The notes under the pieces were generated by a model. That model searched no databases. It was given only the letters and a program-made list of their open reading frames with translations, and was not told the origin of the DNA. A stretch of 64,000 nt of DNA from contig CAJQUN010000001.1 in assembly GCA_907163345.1 (NCBI GenBank), positions 5,146,001 through 5,210,000 of the forward strand. The letters are read 5' to 3'. Shown in pieces: positions 10,914 to 23,700 of this stretch; position 1 is the stretch's first letter; each line of letters opens with the position of its first letter. The DNA comes from Haberlea rhodopensis (taxonomy: Eukaryota > Streptophyta > Magnoliopsida > Lamiales > Gesneriaceae). A program made the position numbers and the translations under genes.

Positions 10914-11559
10914 TATCATATTAATTCAAATACGGTAACCATAATGCATTCAATGTGACAACAACTGCTATGGTAATGTATTGAATATTGATTTATATAT
11001 TATAAATATATAATTTTATGATACAACAGTATATATATATATATATATATTATGGGGTTTTTTATCTTTTAATCGAAAAAAAAGTTATTTAACAAGATAA
11101 TCGAAATTTTAAAAACATTTTAAACTAACCCAAAATGCCCATCTCAGATGGCGTCTTCAGTACTTATTAAAAAATTAATTAATTGAAGGCTCCATCTAAG
11201 ATGGAGCCTTCAATAAAAAATTAATTTTTTGATGAAGGCGCCAAGATGGCGCCTTCATCAATGTTTTTTTTTCCGCCGGCCCTTCCTTCCTTTCTTCTCT
11301 TCTTCCTCCTTTTTTCTTCATTCTCTCCTTGCAAATTATGTCAAAAAATTCTCAGACTCTTGAATTTTTTTTGTGCCAAATTTCAAAAATTATTGTGGTT
11401 TGCAATTTGTGGAGCTTAGTTGTTTGTCATTCTTAAATTTGAGGTAATATTACAGTTTTTTAATATAAATTTTTGAAAGTTGTAAAATTTTAATTATTTT
11501 GTTGTTTGTGTTTGATTTTTGTTGTTTGGTAGTTTTTATTGAAAAAATAGTTATAATTT

Positions 11560-13197
11560 GGAGATAAGGACAGACCGCCGGATGATTTACGGTGTTGGAG
11601 TGTCGGCATGTGGCTGCCATTTCCGGAAGGCGGCCGGCGACGAAAATTATAGTTGGGGGAGTGGCCTAGGGATGGCAACGGGGCGGGTTTGGGACGGGTT
11701 TGGTCATCCCAGGACCCGCCCCGCTACACATAAAACCCATACCCGCCCCGCCCCGCTTAGACCCGCCGGGTTCGCGGGTTTACCCGCCCCGCCCCGCAAA
11801 CAAATTTTTTTTTTTATAAAAAAAAAATTTGGTAGAAATTAATTTTGAAACACAAAAATTGAGTTTTGAGATTGAATTTAATGTTTTCCTCTAGTAAATA
11901 TTTATAATAAGCATCGTAAAACTATCTTTAAAATATCAAATATTTATTATTTAATTTTTATTCCATTCAAAATGTTCAACTTCTTTACCATAAACACATG
12001 AATTTTGATATGAAATTAAACAATAACACATTATTGTACAATCAAAGAAGTGAAATGTATATTCAATATTAATTTTTTTTTAAAAAAAATTAAAAATGCA
12101 TAGCGGGGCGGGTGCGAGGCGGGTTCGGCCAATCCCAGGACCCGCCCCGCTTCCAAACCCGGTTGAAGCGGGTTTGGACCCGCCCCGGCGGGTCGGGTTC
12201 AATACGGGTCCGGGTTTGGACCCGCCCCATTGCCATCCCTAGGGAGTGCCGTATTGGCATATTTGTACCGTGAGTTACGCACTTCCTCGATGAGAGGAAA
12301 AAAAGTGATATGTGGTGCATTACAGGTCGTACAGGTAAACTTTACGTTAGCACTTTTCAAATGTTTGAAATATTTTTATCGTCATAATAACTAATATTAT
12401 TCCTGACAATATTTTAGATTTGGGCATGGTCAAGAATACCTGGTTTAACTCCTCAACTGGGTGATGCTAGATTCGACATTGGCCCAATCAATATCGATGA
12501 GGAGAATATGTTACGTGCTACTCCAAATGGTGCAAGGTAATAATGTAATTATGTTTTGTGTTATTTTATATGTTTTAATATATTTATAGATTTTGTAATT
12601 GTGGTTCTTTTCAGATGGGCATGTCATTTAAGGTTTACGGAAACAGTGAGGCATTCTGTATGTATCATTAGGGACATTCTTGATGAGCAGCCATCAACTC
12701 AAGTAAGCAATATATTAGTTGTGTTTGTTATGAAAAGTAAATAATGTTTATATTATTTTAATCCAATTTTGTATTTGTAGTTTAATTGACAGTCATACCC
12801 TGCTGAGTGCACTGAGCATCTGAGCCACCAGTTATGGACATATGCCGGCACATTAATTTGTTATGATATTGTTGAAATGCACCGTCCTGATAGGGTTCTT
12901 CGTCAATTTGGAATGCTACAAGACATCCCCACAGATCCACGATTACGGGATGATAAATTACATTCAGTTGACCGAAGGGGAAGTATCAATAAGGATTGGA
13001 GTGCACACCATGTTGCGTATATACAAAAATGGGAGATGGCACGTGATTTATGTGTGGACAGACCACTATATTGTGCAGTAGTGGTTGGATATAGCGAGTG
13101 GTATGAACGAGTCACACATAGATATATTGGCCATCAAAGACAATTTGTACAGACTGGATACCAACATGGTGACGGCCCAGCGTGGCATCATGTGGTA
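11560..13197 (+). pseudogene. Plant mobile domain (PMD; MAIN/MAIL-like) gene, decayed
   Basis: Coding blocks in order: up to 11657 and from 12251 to the donor near 12335, split by a MITE; 12418-12537 (WAWSRIPGL); 12614-12702 (ACHLRFTETVRH); 12780-13196 (ICYDIVEMHRPDRVLRQFGM, then SVDRRGSINKDW). Introns of about 75-80 bp with GT and AG ends separate them. The WGSAVLAYLYRE motif, WAW motif and RVLRQFGM motif are typical of the PMD family, known from MAIN and MAIL1 and from transposon-borne copies. Damage: the nested MITE, a one-base frame slip in an A-run near 12298-12304, and an in-frame TGA at the start of the last block where the family usually has Trp. The 5' end and anything after 13197 are not resolved. 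It is non-functional as it stands. Confidence 0.8.
11666..12242. mobile_element. hAT-type MITE nested in the PMD exon
   Basis: The 577-bp element has matching inverted ends, CTAGGGATGGCAACGGGG and, on the opposite strand, CTAGGGATGGCAATGGGG. Subterminal CGGGTTTGGACCCGCCCC-like words alternate in both orientations. GGAGTGGC (11658-11665) and GGAGTGCC (12243-12250) form an 8-bp target duplication with one mismatch. Removing the element and one duplication restores an uninterrupted PMD reading, which confirms the borders. Confidence 0.9.
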
Positions 13198-13900
13198 AGT
13201 GAGTAGATTTAAAGATAATTTGTACAGACTGGATACCAATAATATTATATATTTCGTTCAACAACTGCATAAAATTAATTGTGCGAGATATTGTGGTACC
13301 TCTTAATGGACCACGATCATATCTAATGTTATCTGAATCTTATATTACCTCCACAATACAATAATATATTACCTCCACAATACAATAATATTTGAATCGA
13401 CATCTCTGAAAAAAATATTAAATATTATAAGTAATTAATACATTTCTATAATTAGGATGATAAAATCAATAATATAACAAGATGTTTACCTGAAAAATAC
13501 TTGAAGGGTGGCTAATTAAGATTGTAGATTCAACCATTTCAATGATAAAACAAGCTGATAAACTATATAAATGGTACGTGATTTTCGTTCCTGTGTAGAA
13601 AATGAAGGGTTCGACCGGGCATTTTATAGTAAGGAAGGCACCATCTCAGATAGCGCCTTCTTGAAGAAATTTTTTTTTTTTATTGAAGGCGCCATATCTT
13701 CAATAAAAATATCTCAATTAATTTTTTTTAACAAGTACTGAAGACGTCATCTCAAATGACGTTTTGGGTTAGTTTAAAATGTTTTTAAAGACGCCATCTC
13801 AAATGACGTTTTGGGTTAGTTTAAAATGTTTTTAAAATTTCGATTATTTTGTTAAATAACTTTTTTTTTCGATTAAAAAGATCAAAAACCCTATATTATG

Positions 13901-14704
13901 AATATGACACATTGTTGATGACTTGGGTGGGTGGGGATGGAATTTGCATAATGAACTTCCACAACTTATCCAAATCATTGTAAACTCTATCATGTTCTAA
14001 ACATTTCAAATCATTTTCGAAAGTCGATATACAGTTACCAATATGTATCCCCTTTGGTACCAGTTGGTATGTAGGATATAATAAATGAATGATAAATAAT
14101 AAGATGTTTGCGATTTCGACTAGAAGATACAATTACAAAAAGAATTAACAAGCTAATAAGAACACTCCAAATATAATGAGAAAATCCAAACACAGCATCA
14201 TGACTAGAAGATACAAAAGAAAATTAAAATTAAGCATATGTTCGAGTTTAAAACTAAGTATATATTGTCTCAAACGCACTTTGATTTTATTACTAATCAA
14301 CATTTCCATTAACAATTAATATAATTTCGGAAAATATACACATTACCTCATCAGTATTCATCATAAAGCTGAACCATGAACAAAACCAATCTTTGTACAT
14401 GAGAAGGTCGTGGTCTAAACTATTACTACAAAACCCAAATCTTGGTATAACTTCATACCTCTGCTCAGGGAGGAGAAGCTCGAACCTAATGTGAACTTTC
14501 ACACAAGTGGAGAGAAAATGAAAGAATAATTTAAAGAATCTACAAACTCGACCAATTAAAGCTGTGATGCTGGCCATCTGTCTTCTTGCCAAATGCTAAT
14601 CCATATGCTCGGTAGAACAAAGTACTAACACCTGGACGATCACGTTTATTTGAGGCATATAGTGCAATTATGGACATAACGATACCCGATTTTGTTCGTC
14701 CATA
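13901..14704 (-). other. 3' flank and probable 3' UTR of the EFR3-like gene
   Basis: This stretch follows the stop codon of the minus-strand gene. It has no conserved reading frame: the frames starting at 14592 and 14132 lack any domain I know. Part of it is probably transcribed as 3' UTR. No poly-A signal could be assigned with confidence. Confidence 0.4.
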
Positions 14705-17700
14705 TCAACATCCGGCAGCTTTCAAGAAATTGTCGTATGGACTCGATGCTGGCAGCCTGAAGGAGTGGGGTTTCTTTTGCAATTCAGATGCACATTGTGC
14801 TGGAGCTCCGGTACCTGATGGTTCGTTTGGGACTCTAGGAACATTCTGATGCAAGAAGATTTTTGATAAGTTATTTCAGTTAAAAAGGGCACAGTTTAGA
14901 ATGTTTCCTATTGCTATCGCACGCTTTATGCTACCGCACAACTGAACGTTGCTTGGTTAGTCTGATCAATCTCACTCTCGAAGTTAAATGAAAGAGAAGT
15001 AGTTGAATCTTGAAGTTGTAAAAATGTAGTGAAAAAGGGAAACCCGGTGCATAAATTTCCTGCTATGCACGGGGTCTGAGAAGAGACCGGGCAACTTTGA
15101 GCCTAATGCACCCAATTTTTCTTTTGCACTTCAAAGATATTGTTTTCGCGACTCTAACCCATGAACTCCAGGTCATATGGCAACAACTTTATAGTTGTGC
15201 CAAGACTCACCATTTTGTAAAATGCACAGAAGAAAAAACAAAATACAACACAAGATATATGTGCTTCGACCGCAAAGATAGACATCCACGACATAATCTC
15301 TATCAATTTATTAAAATACAATCACTACTCCTTCATACAAATCAAAATACCTTAAAATAAATATGGTAAGAAATATTTCGTAAAATAAATCACATCAAAT
15401 GCATAATATATCATACTAAAATCATATTTGATATTATTAAGATTATTATGCATCTTTTATACAATGTTATTGTCTTTATAAAAAGGAAATTCTGCCAAAG
15501 AGGTTTAAATAATTAAGCCATTGTTTCTTGCTGACAATTACGGAAGTTTACAAGAGTAGGGACATGGTAATATATGGTTGTTCTAAATATGGCAGTTCCA
15601 ATTGTACATGTAATTTGGCATCAAGAGTAAATGATGATGTTAAAGTAATCGCACATGGTCCATCCGTACTTATAACATAAAGGTTTAAATTTAAGTTAAG
15701 CCTGACCTCAAAGTGTGTCATGATTAACAATGTCATAATTATTGAAACCTAAGGAACATTTCCTCATGTAGGCAGACCTTAGGAGGTATTTATGTATGTA
15801 ATATCTGAGAACTATATGCTACCATCTTTAGCCTAAGATGGATTGGCAGGATAGCACACAGATAAAGATGCATGTTCCACATACACGCGTTGTAATAGAA
15901 AATATGCACACAAACTTTAGGCATATTTTTAAGTACCTTATGTATATCACAGGCAACAACCGCATCTGAAGCTATTTTCTTGCCTTCATCAGAATTTGGC
16001 AAAGATATGGTTAACAAGCTTCCTATGCTAGGATCAGTGCTAACCAAATAGGACATCTTCTGTTGCTTTCCCATTAAAAGTGCCTCACAATGATTAGCCA
16101 TTTCCTTGTAAGATGCATCAGGGGCTGTGCTCACAGAGATTCTGTGGACATAATGTGCCGTATCCAAAACCTGTTTACAAATATTCGAAATATTAATGCG
16201 CCACAAAATTGGTATCAAAGCTTGGAGTTAGTTGCTGCATGCAAATTATTCAAGTAACTCACAGATTGCATGAGTTGATCCACACTAAGGAAATTTGGAG
16301 ATTCAGCTGTCGGTTGAGAATCGTGTTGGTAAGTACTACTTGCAAGTGAATCCGTTAGAGAAGCATCATCAAATCCAATGGTCGAGGTTGCCTGTATCAT
16401 AGTACTAAGAAATAAGATATCAACAAACACAATACTGCAGAATTCAATATAAATAACTTACCTTCTCTAGATTTTTTAGACCGTGAGAATCAGTTTCATG
16501 GCCTTTCATGGTGCTAGCAATAAACAATGGGGATCGAGAAGAACACAAGTCATCAGACACAAAGTCCTTCAGCAACTGCTCCCTTATGGTAGACTCTTCA
16601 GACTGAACCAAATAGCAATGAAGCAGATAATATTCATGTGAACAAAATATTACACACCTTGTCAAAAAGTCACAAACAACTTACATGTGATAAGATATCC
16701 AAGTTTTGAACTATAATCGAAACTAGGGATTCTCTAGTCTGGTCCTCGGTTAATTTTATTTCTGAAAGACAACTATGAGCAGAAGAGTCATCTTCTCTGG
16801 ATCCATAAACAAATTCTTGGTGTCCTAACCCAGCTTCAGATATCTTCAACTTTGAGTCTTCTACCAAACACAAAAATGGATCAACCTGACACAAGTACAA
16901 GAAAAAAATCAGACTTCACAATAAAGGGACATCCAGAGATTTTAAAAATTGAAGGACCTTAGAAAGATATGCAACCCACCACTTTATCAGAAAGCGTAGC
17001 CTTTACATATGGAACAAGAGGAAGAATGTTGAAAGCCACTGATGAAAATATAATCATAGAAGTTGAGAGTATAAAGAGAGATCTGCGACGTGACAAAGGC
17101 AGTGTCCCTGAATATAATACGATTAATTTAAGTGGCGAAATTTTGCTGATACCAATTATAACCAGTAACATATAAGTAATAAAGCCGGAGTTATCCACTG
17201 GAAAATACAAGTTCTTCATTTGCATTCTTAATAAATCATGTTAGCAAAAATTTCTCCAGTAACTATTTTTACATTATTTGACTATAGCTGGTTGAACGCT
17301 ATCATATTTCGTATAAATATATGTAAACTAAAGCTGTTATATCAAGCCATCTAGACAATATAGATTTTAAGTGCAATGTTCACAATTATAGAAAAATAGA
17401 ATTATCAAGTTCAATCACTTGAAAATTTATCCAAATGAAACGAGTGCCGTGATTTATGAATATAAACATCCACCCCTCTATTTGTTGTTACAAAATGTAC
17501 GAAAAATGTGGTTTTTTGATATTGTAGAAATAAGGTGTCTGATTAGATTCCATTATTATACATGCCTAAATTAGTATTTCTTGTCTATTATATCATCTCT
17601 CTTTAATTTTTCCCCTTTACCGAATACTTACTATAGTCAGCTATAGGCAAAAGATGGCACCATTATTTAAAATAACTATCAAAGCAAAAAACTTATACGT

Positions 17701-20700
17701 CAACATTATCTGCCATTAAATTCTCATCACTAGTTAGAAGGCTCACCTCCTTCTGCAAGAGAGACACTCCTCAATGAAAATGCCAATTGGAAACACTGAA
17801 CTAGAGCATCACGGCTACAATTCTGCACCAAATGAAGAAAACAATTTCAGAGTTCTAACTCATAGCCCTATTGACAACATGCCTAATAAAAAAGAACCAA
17901 TCCCGAAGGAAGGACTCATTCTATCCGTACATCCTTAAGCACCTGAATCACCCACAACCTTCAAGCAAGGTAATTTTTCCAACTTTTGAGTGACAATTTC
18001 GGAATATTCATTTAAAATATCATTATCTGTGTGCCATCGCAAGGATGATAGAAAGCACTTGTGTTTATTTCAAGGACCTATACCCAGTTATTACTTCTCT
18101 GGATAATTCCCATACCTTTCATGTTGATTGCTCGGTAACCCTAGTTATATTAATTTACTTGGATAGTAATGAGGTCCAACCTTACCCAAAATTGCCATTC
18201 ACATATTTTTCCTGCATCACCCATGATGCAGTAAAAAGCATTCTTGAAAAGAGAATGTACATATTTAGCAGAATCAAATACCATCAAGCCTTAACTTGAT
18301 TTAGATTCGAATATGAAAAGAGACCTTGCAACATTACTCAAGATAATCAAAACTCCCCTACACACACACACCCCTACCTTTCCTGCAACCCAGTATACCA
18401 AAAAACATATGGCATAAAAATAGAATATCACACGATCATAGAGAATAAGGAACTAATTATCAGACAACTTACAAAGTGCACCACACTAATGCTTAATGTT
18501 TAAGAAATTACTGAACTGGAAAGGTACCTTGGCTCGAGAGAATAATAAAATCAAGCTGTATGTATGAGCAATAGCCTCATAATTTTCAGGCACATTTGCA
18601 GGAGACAGTGATTGAGTCCAAATAGATGAAAGAAGGAGGGTTATCTGGTGGCTGCTCAGTCTAAGAGGGGCATCCTGAAAGTGAAATTGAAAATATTTGC
18701 ATATGATAATGCCATATATATAACCAAAATCTGACATATATAAGCTTTCGAAAAAGTCAAAGAATACCAAGTAAACCTACCACTTCCTTACTTGACTTAG
18801 TCACAGAATCAACATCTGGCGTTGATGAACATCTGAAGCTATATACCTGACTATATGTAGACTTAATTTTGTTGAGCACTCCACTTGTATTGTTTATATG
18901 CTCTCCATCACCTGAGTTTTTTTCGTTAACTTCGTTGAGATTTTCCCTGGAAATGCTCCTTTTGTTTCTCAGCTTCTCGAACAGCGCAGCTGATGACGAA
19001 AACACAGAAACAGTTTTTGAGAGTGTCCTCGGAAAGTCAATGTTTTTCTTTGATTCAGGCACAGTTGATTCTAAATGAGGGCAAACTGAAGATGGCACAA
19101 GGACAACAGAGAATATCTGGTGAGCTCCGACTCGGGTTTCATGGTCTGGATGCACCATAGCCAAAAGTAACTGATGAAATAAAGCCTCTGGGAAAGCCTA
19201 GACATAGAACAAAGTACCATCCATCGCATCAATGTCTTACCTAGAGAAATGATAAAGAAAAGTAGCTGAAATCTGTTCAATTTTTTTAAGCACTTGCCTT
19301 GTTTTCATATGATAAATTTGGCAAAAAAGCAACAATTTGAGCAGCACGATAGATGGCAAAAATAGTAGTTCTAGCCATAGAAGTAACACTTGAGATGTTC
19401 TCCAACATTGTAGCCATTGCATCAAGTATTAAACCAGAATCTCCAACCTGTAATAAGATCAAAAGCAAAGCCACCACAGATTTCAGAAAAGTTGACTGAA
19501 AGAAGGAAAGATGGTAGTGACAACTAAATAAGTCCACTATAAAAAATTACGGACAGGTTGATGAGAAAAAATAGAGATTCAGTAATGCCACCTTCAATGA
19601 CAATGCTGTAAGACACTCGTCAACTGCCTCATGGAATTTTCTATTCCATTTTATTGAATCGTCTTCGAGTGAGTAAAGAATGCTTTTGCGCAAATGCCTC
19701 ATGACATCACTTACAGCGCTAACTATAGCTATTGATGACTGGATCTTAGTGATTCTAGCAAGGGCAGTGACCACCTGAACAATGTCAAGCTGCAAGCCTG
19801 GTTGCTTAAGAACACTTTTATGGTCAAGATGCTTGACTAATAATGACAGCAACAAGTGTATATTTTGCCCTGCCCAATTAAAAGCAAAAAGTATAACGAT
19901 CAATCTGAACAGGCCAAGGACTGGAATACTAATTTGAAAAACATAACAATTAACTCTGACCAGAATTATCCATCAGAATTTGCATGTCTTTGAGCACAGG
20001 AAAAGCGACCCCGTTTGCGGTATGCCAGAGGTTTCCATTGTCAAAGTAGCGGAACAAAGATTCCAAAACACGACGCATGGTAGTGGCCTCTTTTCCGAGA
20101 TTGGCCATGTTATGTAGGCACACCCTAGACCAAAAGTTTGGGTTCTTTGCATCCTCCCTGTGATTTTAACCGAGATGTAATTCAACCATACAAAAGTGCG
20201 CAAAGAAAAATCCAAATTGTGCAAATAAATTACACTGTCACGTTTAGTTGTCCTTTATCATTAACAATCGTTGTCCAAGAAGGAACCTCCATTTCTGGTA
20301 AAGGAGAGGCATTCTCCTCAGATTTAAAAATTTCTTGCCCCGTATTATTTTGATTGGGGTCATGGGACTCCTTATTTGCACCTCCATAATTTTCCAACAC
20401 CACTGAAACAATCTGAACAGAAAGATTGAGTTGATGAATAAAATGAACATGAGAGTGCGGGTAAATGTAAATTTAAAAATATCAATGAAAAAGGATAGAA
20501 CATGTAATTACATAAATTACATAGATTACAGACTTTAGCAGCTTAGTTTGATACCTTTTTGCTTTACATCCAAAAAAAAAAAATTCAACAAAATTCTGCA
20601 ACCACCTAATGGAGATTGATATGCATTAATAAAAATTATTATTGAGGTGGTAATGGTTTTGATATCCTCAACATTATCATCAACTATTTCAAAAGTAACA

Positions 20701-23700
20701 GTTTGGGCTTCAATCAAAGAATGGTTAGGAAATCAATAAGAGCTCGGTAACATAGATAGATAAAAATAAACAACATTTTGTACTTGAAAACACAATATTC
20801 AATAGCATTTGTTATTTTGGGGCTAATGTACAATTTTCTTATGCACTTGTTTAAAAGGCATACATGGCTTTCCTTGATTTGCCTGAAAGCGTGGTGCAAT
20901 CAATAAATAATGAATTTTGAAAATGATCTAAAAGTGCTGGTTGTGCCTATAAAGTACATACTTAAACAGTTAAATCAACCTTGTTCAACTTGTCATGCGA
21001 AATTCTACAAAAGCCAAAACATGATAATATAAATTATAGATGCTCCAACTTCAATCAAGGAAGTGATAAGATGAGTAAAATTTTAGGTAGAAAAACAATG
21101 ATGGAGTAAGATAGAGAGCATAATAAAAGAAAAACAGAAGGAAATGAATATGTCGTCTATTTTAGGCCCATTAGGTAGGACAAACAAGAGCATCTTCCCG
21201 TATCTTTAAAAAAGAATATACTTACACAATCAAATTCGACTGAAATATGGGAGTTTCCACCCATGAACCAAATCTGTACAGAAAGGAAAAAAAAGAGGAA
21301 CTATTCAATGTCAAACGAAGAGAGAAGAGCAAAAAAAATATAATGATGAATGTTGAACGACCAAAATCCAAGTATCCTCGTGAAGCATTGAGGCCTTTTA
21401 TTGCAAACAAAATGAACACCAAATCTATGGTTATCACTACATTCTAAGAATAACAGGTAAGAAGCTTACAAAAATAAAGCATGCGTACTTTAAATATGCC
21501 ATAAAGAATCCATTAGAAAGATAAACAAAAAGCTTCTCTGGTCCAGTACTATAGGGAAGATTACTAACTGGAAAGAATAGCTCGCTGGTGGGTACACCCA
21601 AAATTTACGCTACAAAAAGTATCAGAAAAGAAATTATCATAGAGATATCCCACATCCCACTGTCACTAAATACTCCCTTGGAGGTTCTCCGCTTCACCGA
21701 AAGTACTTGCCCATTACCCGGGCACAACAACATTGATTAAAAATAAAAATTACAATTTAATGAGACATGGCTGGTTGTTTCCTGAAAAATAGAGGTTATA
21801 AGATTGTTGACAAGAAGTCAAGAATATACTGTATATATAAGGGTTTTTTTTTCAATATTTTCTCTACATTTGCTGTTGATTTATACTGCATCCATAACAA
21901 AGCAAAGCCACAAGCAGCAGCCAAATTTTCAGGAAATAGAAAACTTCAGTAAGCTACAACACAAACTTGAACAAATATCAAGAAAGTATAGTGCACCCAG
22001 TATTGCTTAAGTCAGATGATCAACACTTCAACAATCAAGAACTGAAAACTTAAAAGAATCATTGGGATATGACCTGAATCTTAGCTGCATTTCAATCTTT
22101 TTTGTTGTTCATTATTAAAAAACTGGCTTTACAATTTGACTAGCAACTTGTCTGGAAAAATCCAAATTGAATGGTGGGTTAAGAAACTATATGATATATG
22201 ATACCGAGGGTAAAGTTAAGAGTTCCTCTTCCAACTAAAAGTAGAGAAAAGACCTATCATAAAAAGGAAACAATTTATACCGTTGAAAAAGAGTAGAAGA
22301 AAGAAAGAAGAAAAACACCTAAAGAAACAAGAAAAATCATTGAGAACTAAAACATGTTGCCAAGGTTTGCACTTAAATGCTATATATGTTTCCACAAGTT
22401 AAATTTAAAGTAATGAGACCTAACGAACACAGATTCTACTCTAATTTAAATCTATCAATTCAAAGGTATTATAAAAAAGTAAAAAAAATGTAAACAATAT
22501 ACCATAGCAGATAGAGCTTGCAGTCCAGATGCCCGTAAATATTCTGCCCTCCTATTTTCTCCCACTTCTTGAGCCAGTTGGCATAGTTTCGGTATAAACC
22601 CTTCCAGGTTAAACATGTAAGTTCCATCTTTCTGGAAACAATACCAGAGTTGAATAAGTCTAATTTTTATACCAGAGGATAGGACTTTTAAGAACCTATC
22701 TAGAAGCTTAAGAAGCTGATCAAAGAAAAAAACTCGCCTGATTATTTACAAAATCAAACAGAGATTGACATCCAATAGTTAATATTTCATCCTGGTTTGT
22801 CTGATCCAGCAAGGTGTGAATAACACTCAGTAGACTATTCGCAAACAAAGGCCTGACACGAAATAAAAGACGTAGATTTTGTGATTAGCAGTACTTTTAG
22901 GAGATGATGGGACAAAAAAGATTTGAAAGCTCATAATTTGTGAATGAAATTAAGGATTCAGAGAAGATGGAAAATGCTAGAGACAACGAAAGGAGAAGTC
23001 ATCTTCCATATGATGATGTGCAGTTTGAAAATTCACGTTGGTGCAGATTATTCCATGATGATTCATATTCTATCGATGTTTAGAAACAATAACACTACAA
23101 AGGCTGATATTTTCAACCTATTTAGGAAGCTCAAAACTATATTAACTGAATCATTATAACTAAAAAATCAGAGCACCAGGATAAAGTTCTAATATTGAAG
23201 AAATTAATTATTCAGATGCCATATCACCAAAAATATGGAAAGGTTCATAATATATGATCCTGATCCCTATTTTGTCAAAATTGACTGCCACGGGGGAACA
23301 AAAATATGGCTATTTCAGAAAATGCAAAAATTAAATATATTCCATAGACAAACTGATTTACCAAGAAGTAAATAACACAATCTATAACAAATTCCAATAA
23401 AGTAACACAATCTTTAACAAATTCCAATAAATTGGGCACAACACAACAATAGGAGCAGTGTACGTACATTTGCTCTTTGCACGAAAATATCAATTTCCTG
23501 TAAATGCACAAGACTGTTTTAACTGATCGAAAGTTTTCGGTTCTTAAGTACTTGTAGCATCTTTGCTCAAGAGAGCTTGCAATCTGGAATTTGAAAGCAA
23601 ACATAGAATAAATAAATAAATAGATTTACAAAGAGAATAAAAGTAGCAGCATTGTAATACACTAAATTTTGGATAATAAGTTCGATATTTTGTTTATTAA

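Larger units (their letters stand above)
11055..13891. mobile_element. Mutator-like element carrying a plant-mobile-domain gene
   Basis: The 2,837-bp element is flanked by a perfect 9-bp duplication, TATATTATG (11046-11054 and 13892-13900), the size used by Mutator-like transposases. Its terminal inverted repeats start GGGTTTTT and extend beyond 100 bp, through AATCG, AAAGTTATTTAACAA and TTTTAAACTAACCCAAAA. Inside the ends are repeated palindromes of the type GAAGGCGCCATC / GATGGCGCCTTC; the right end has one palindrome unit duplicated. The interior carries a decayed PMD gene, not a recognisable MURA transposase. A hAT MITE is nested within. The element lies just 3' of the EFR3-like gene. Confidence 0.88.

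Noticed and set aside
14633..14850. Plus-strand frame that looked like a conserved short exon
   Set aside because: The minus strand of the same bases encodes the C-terminus of the EFR3-like protein ending SSPYDNFLKAAGC, which explains the apparent conservation.
15097..15360. 87-codon plus-strand frame starting at 15097
   Set aside because: It lies in the last intron of the EFR3-like gene, on the opposite strand, with no recognisable features.
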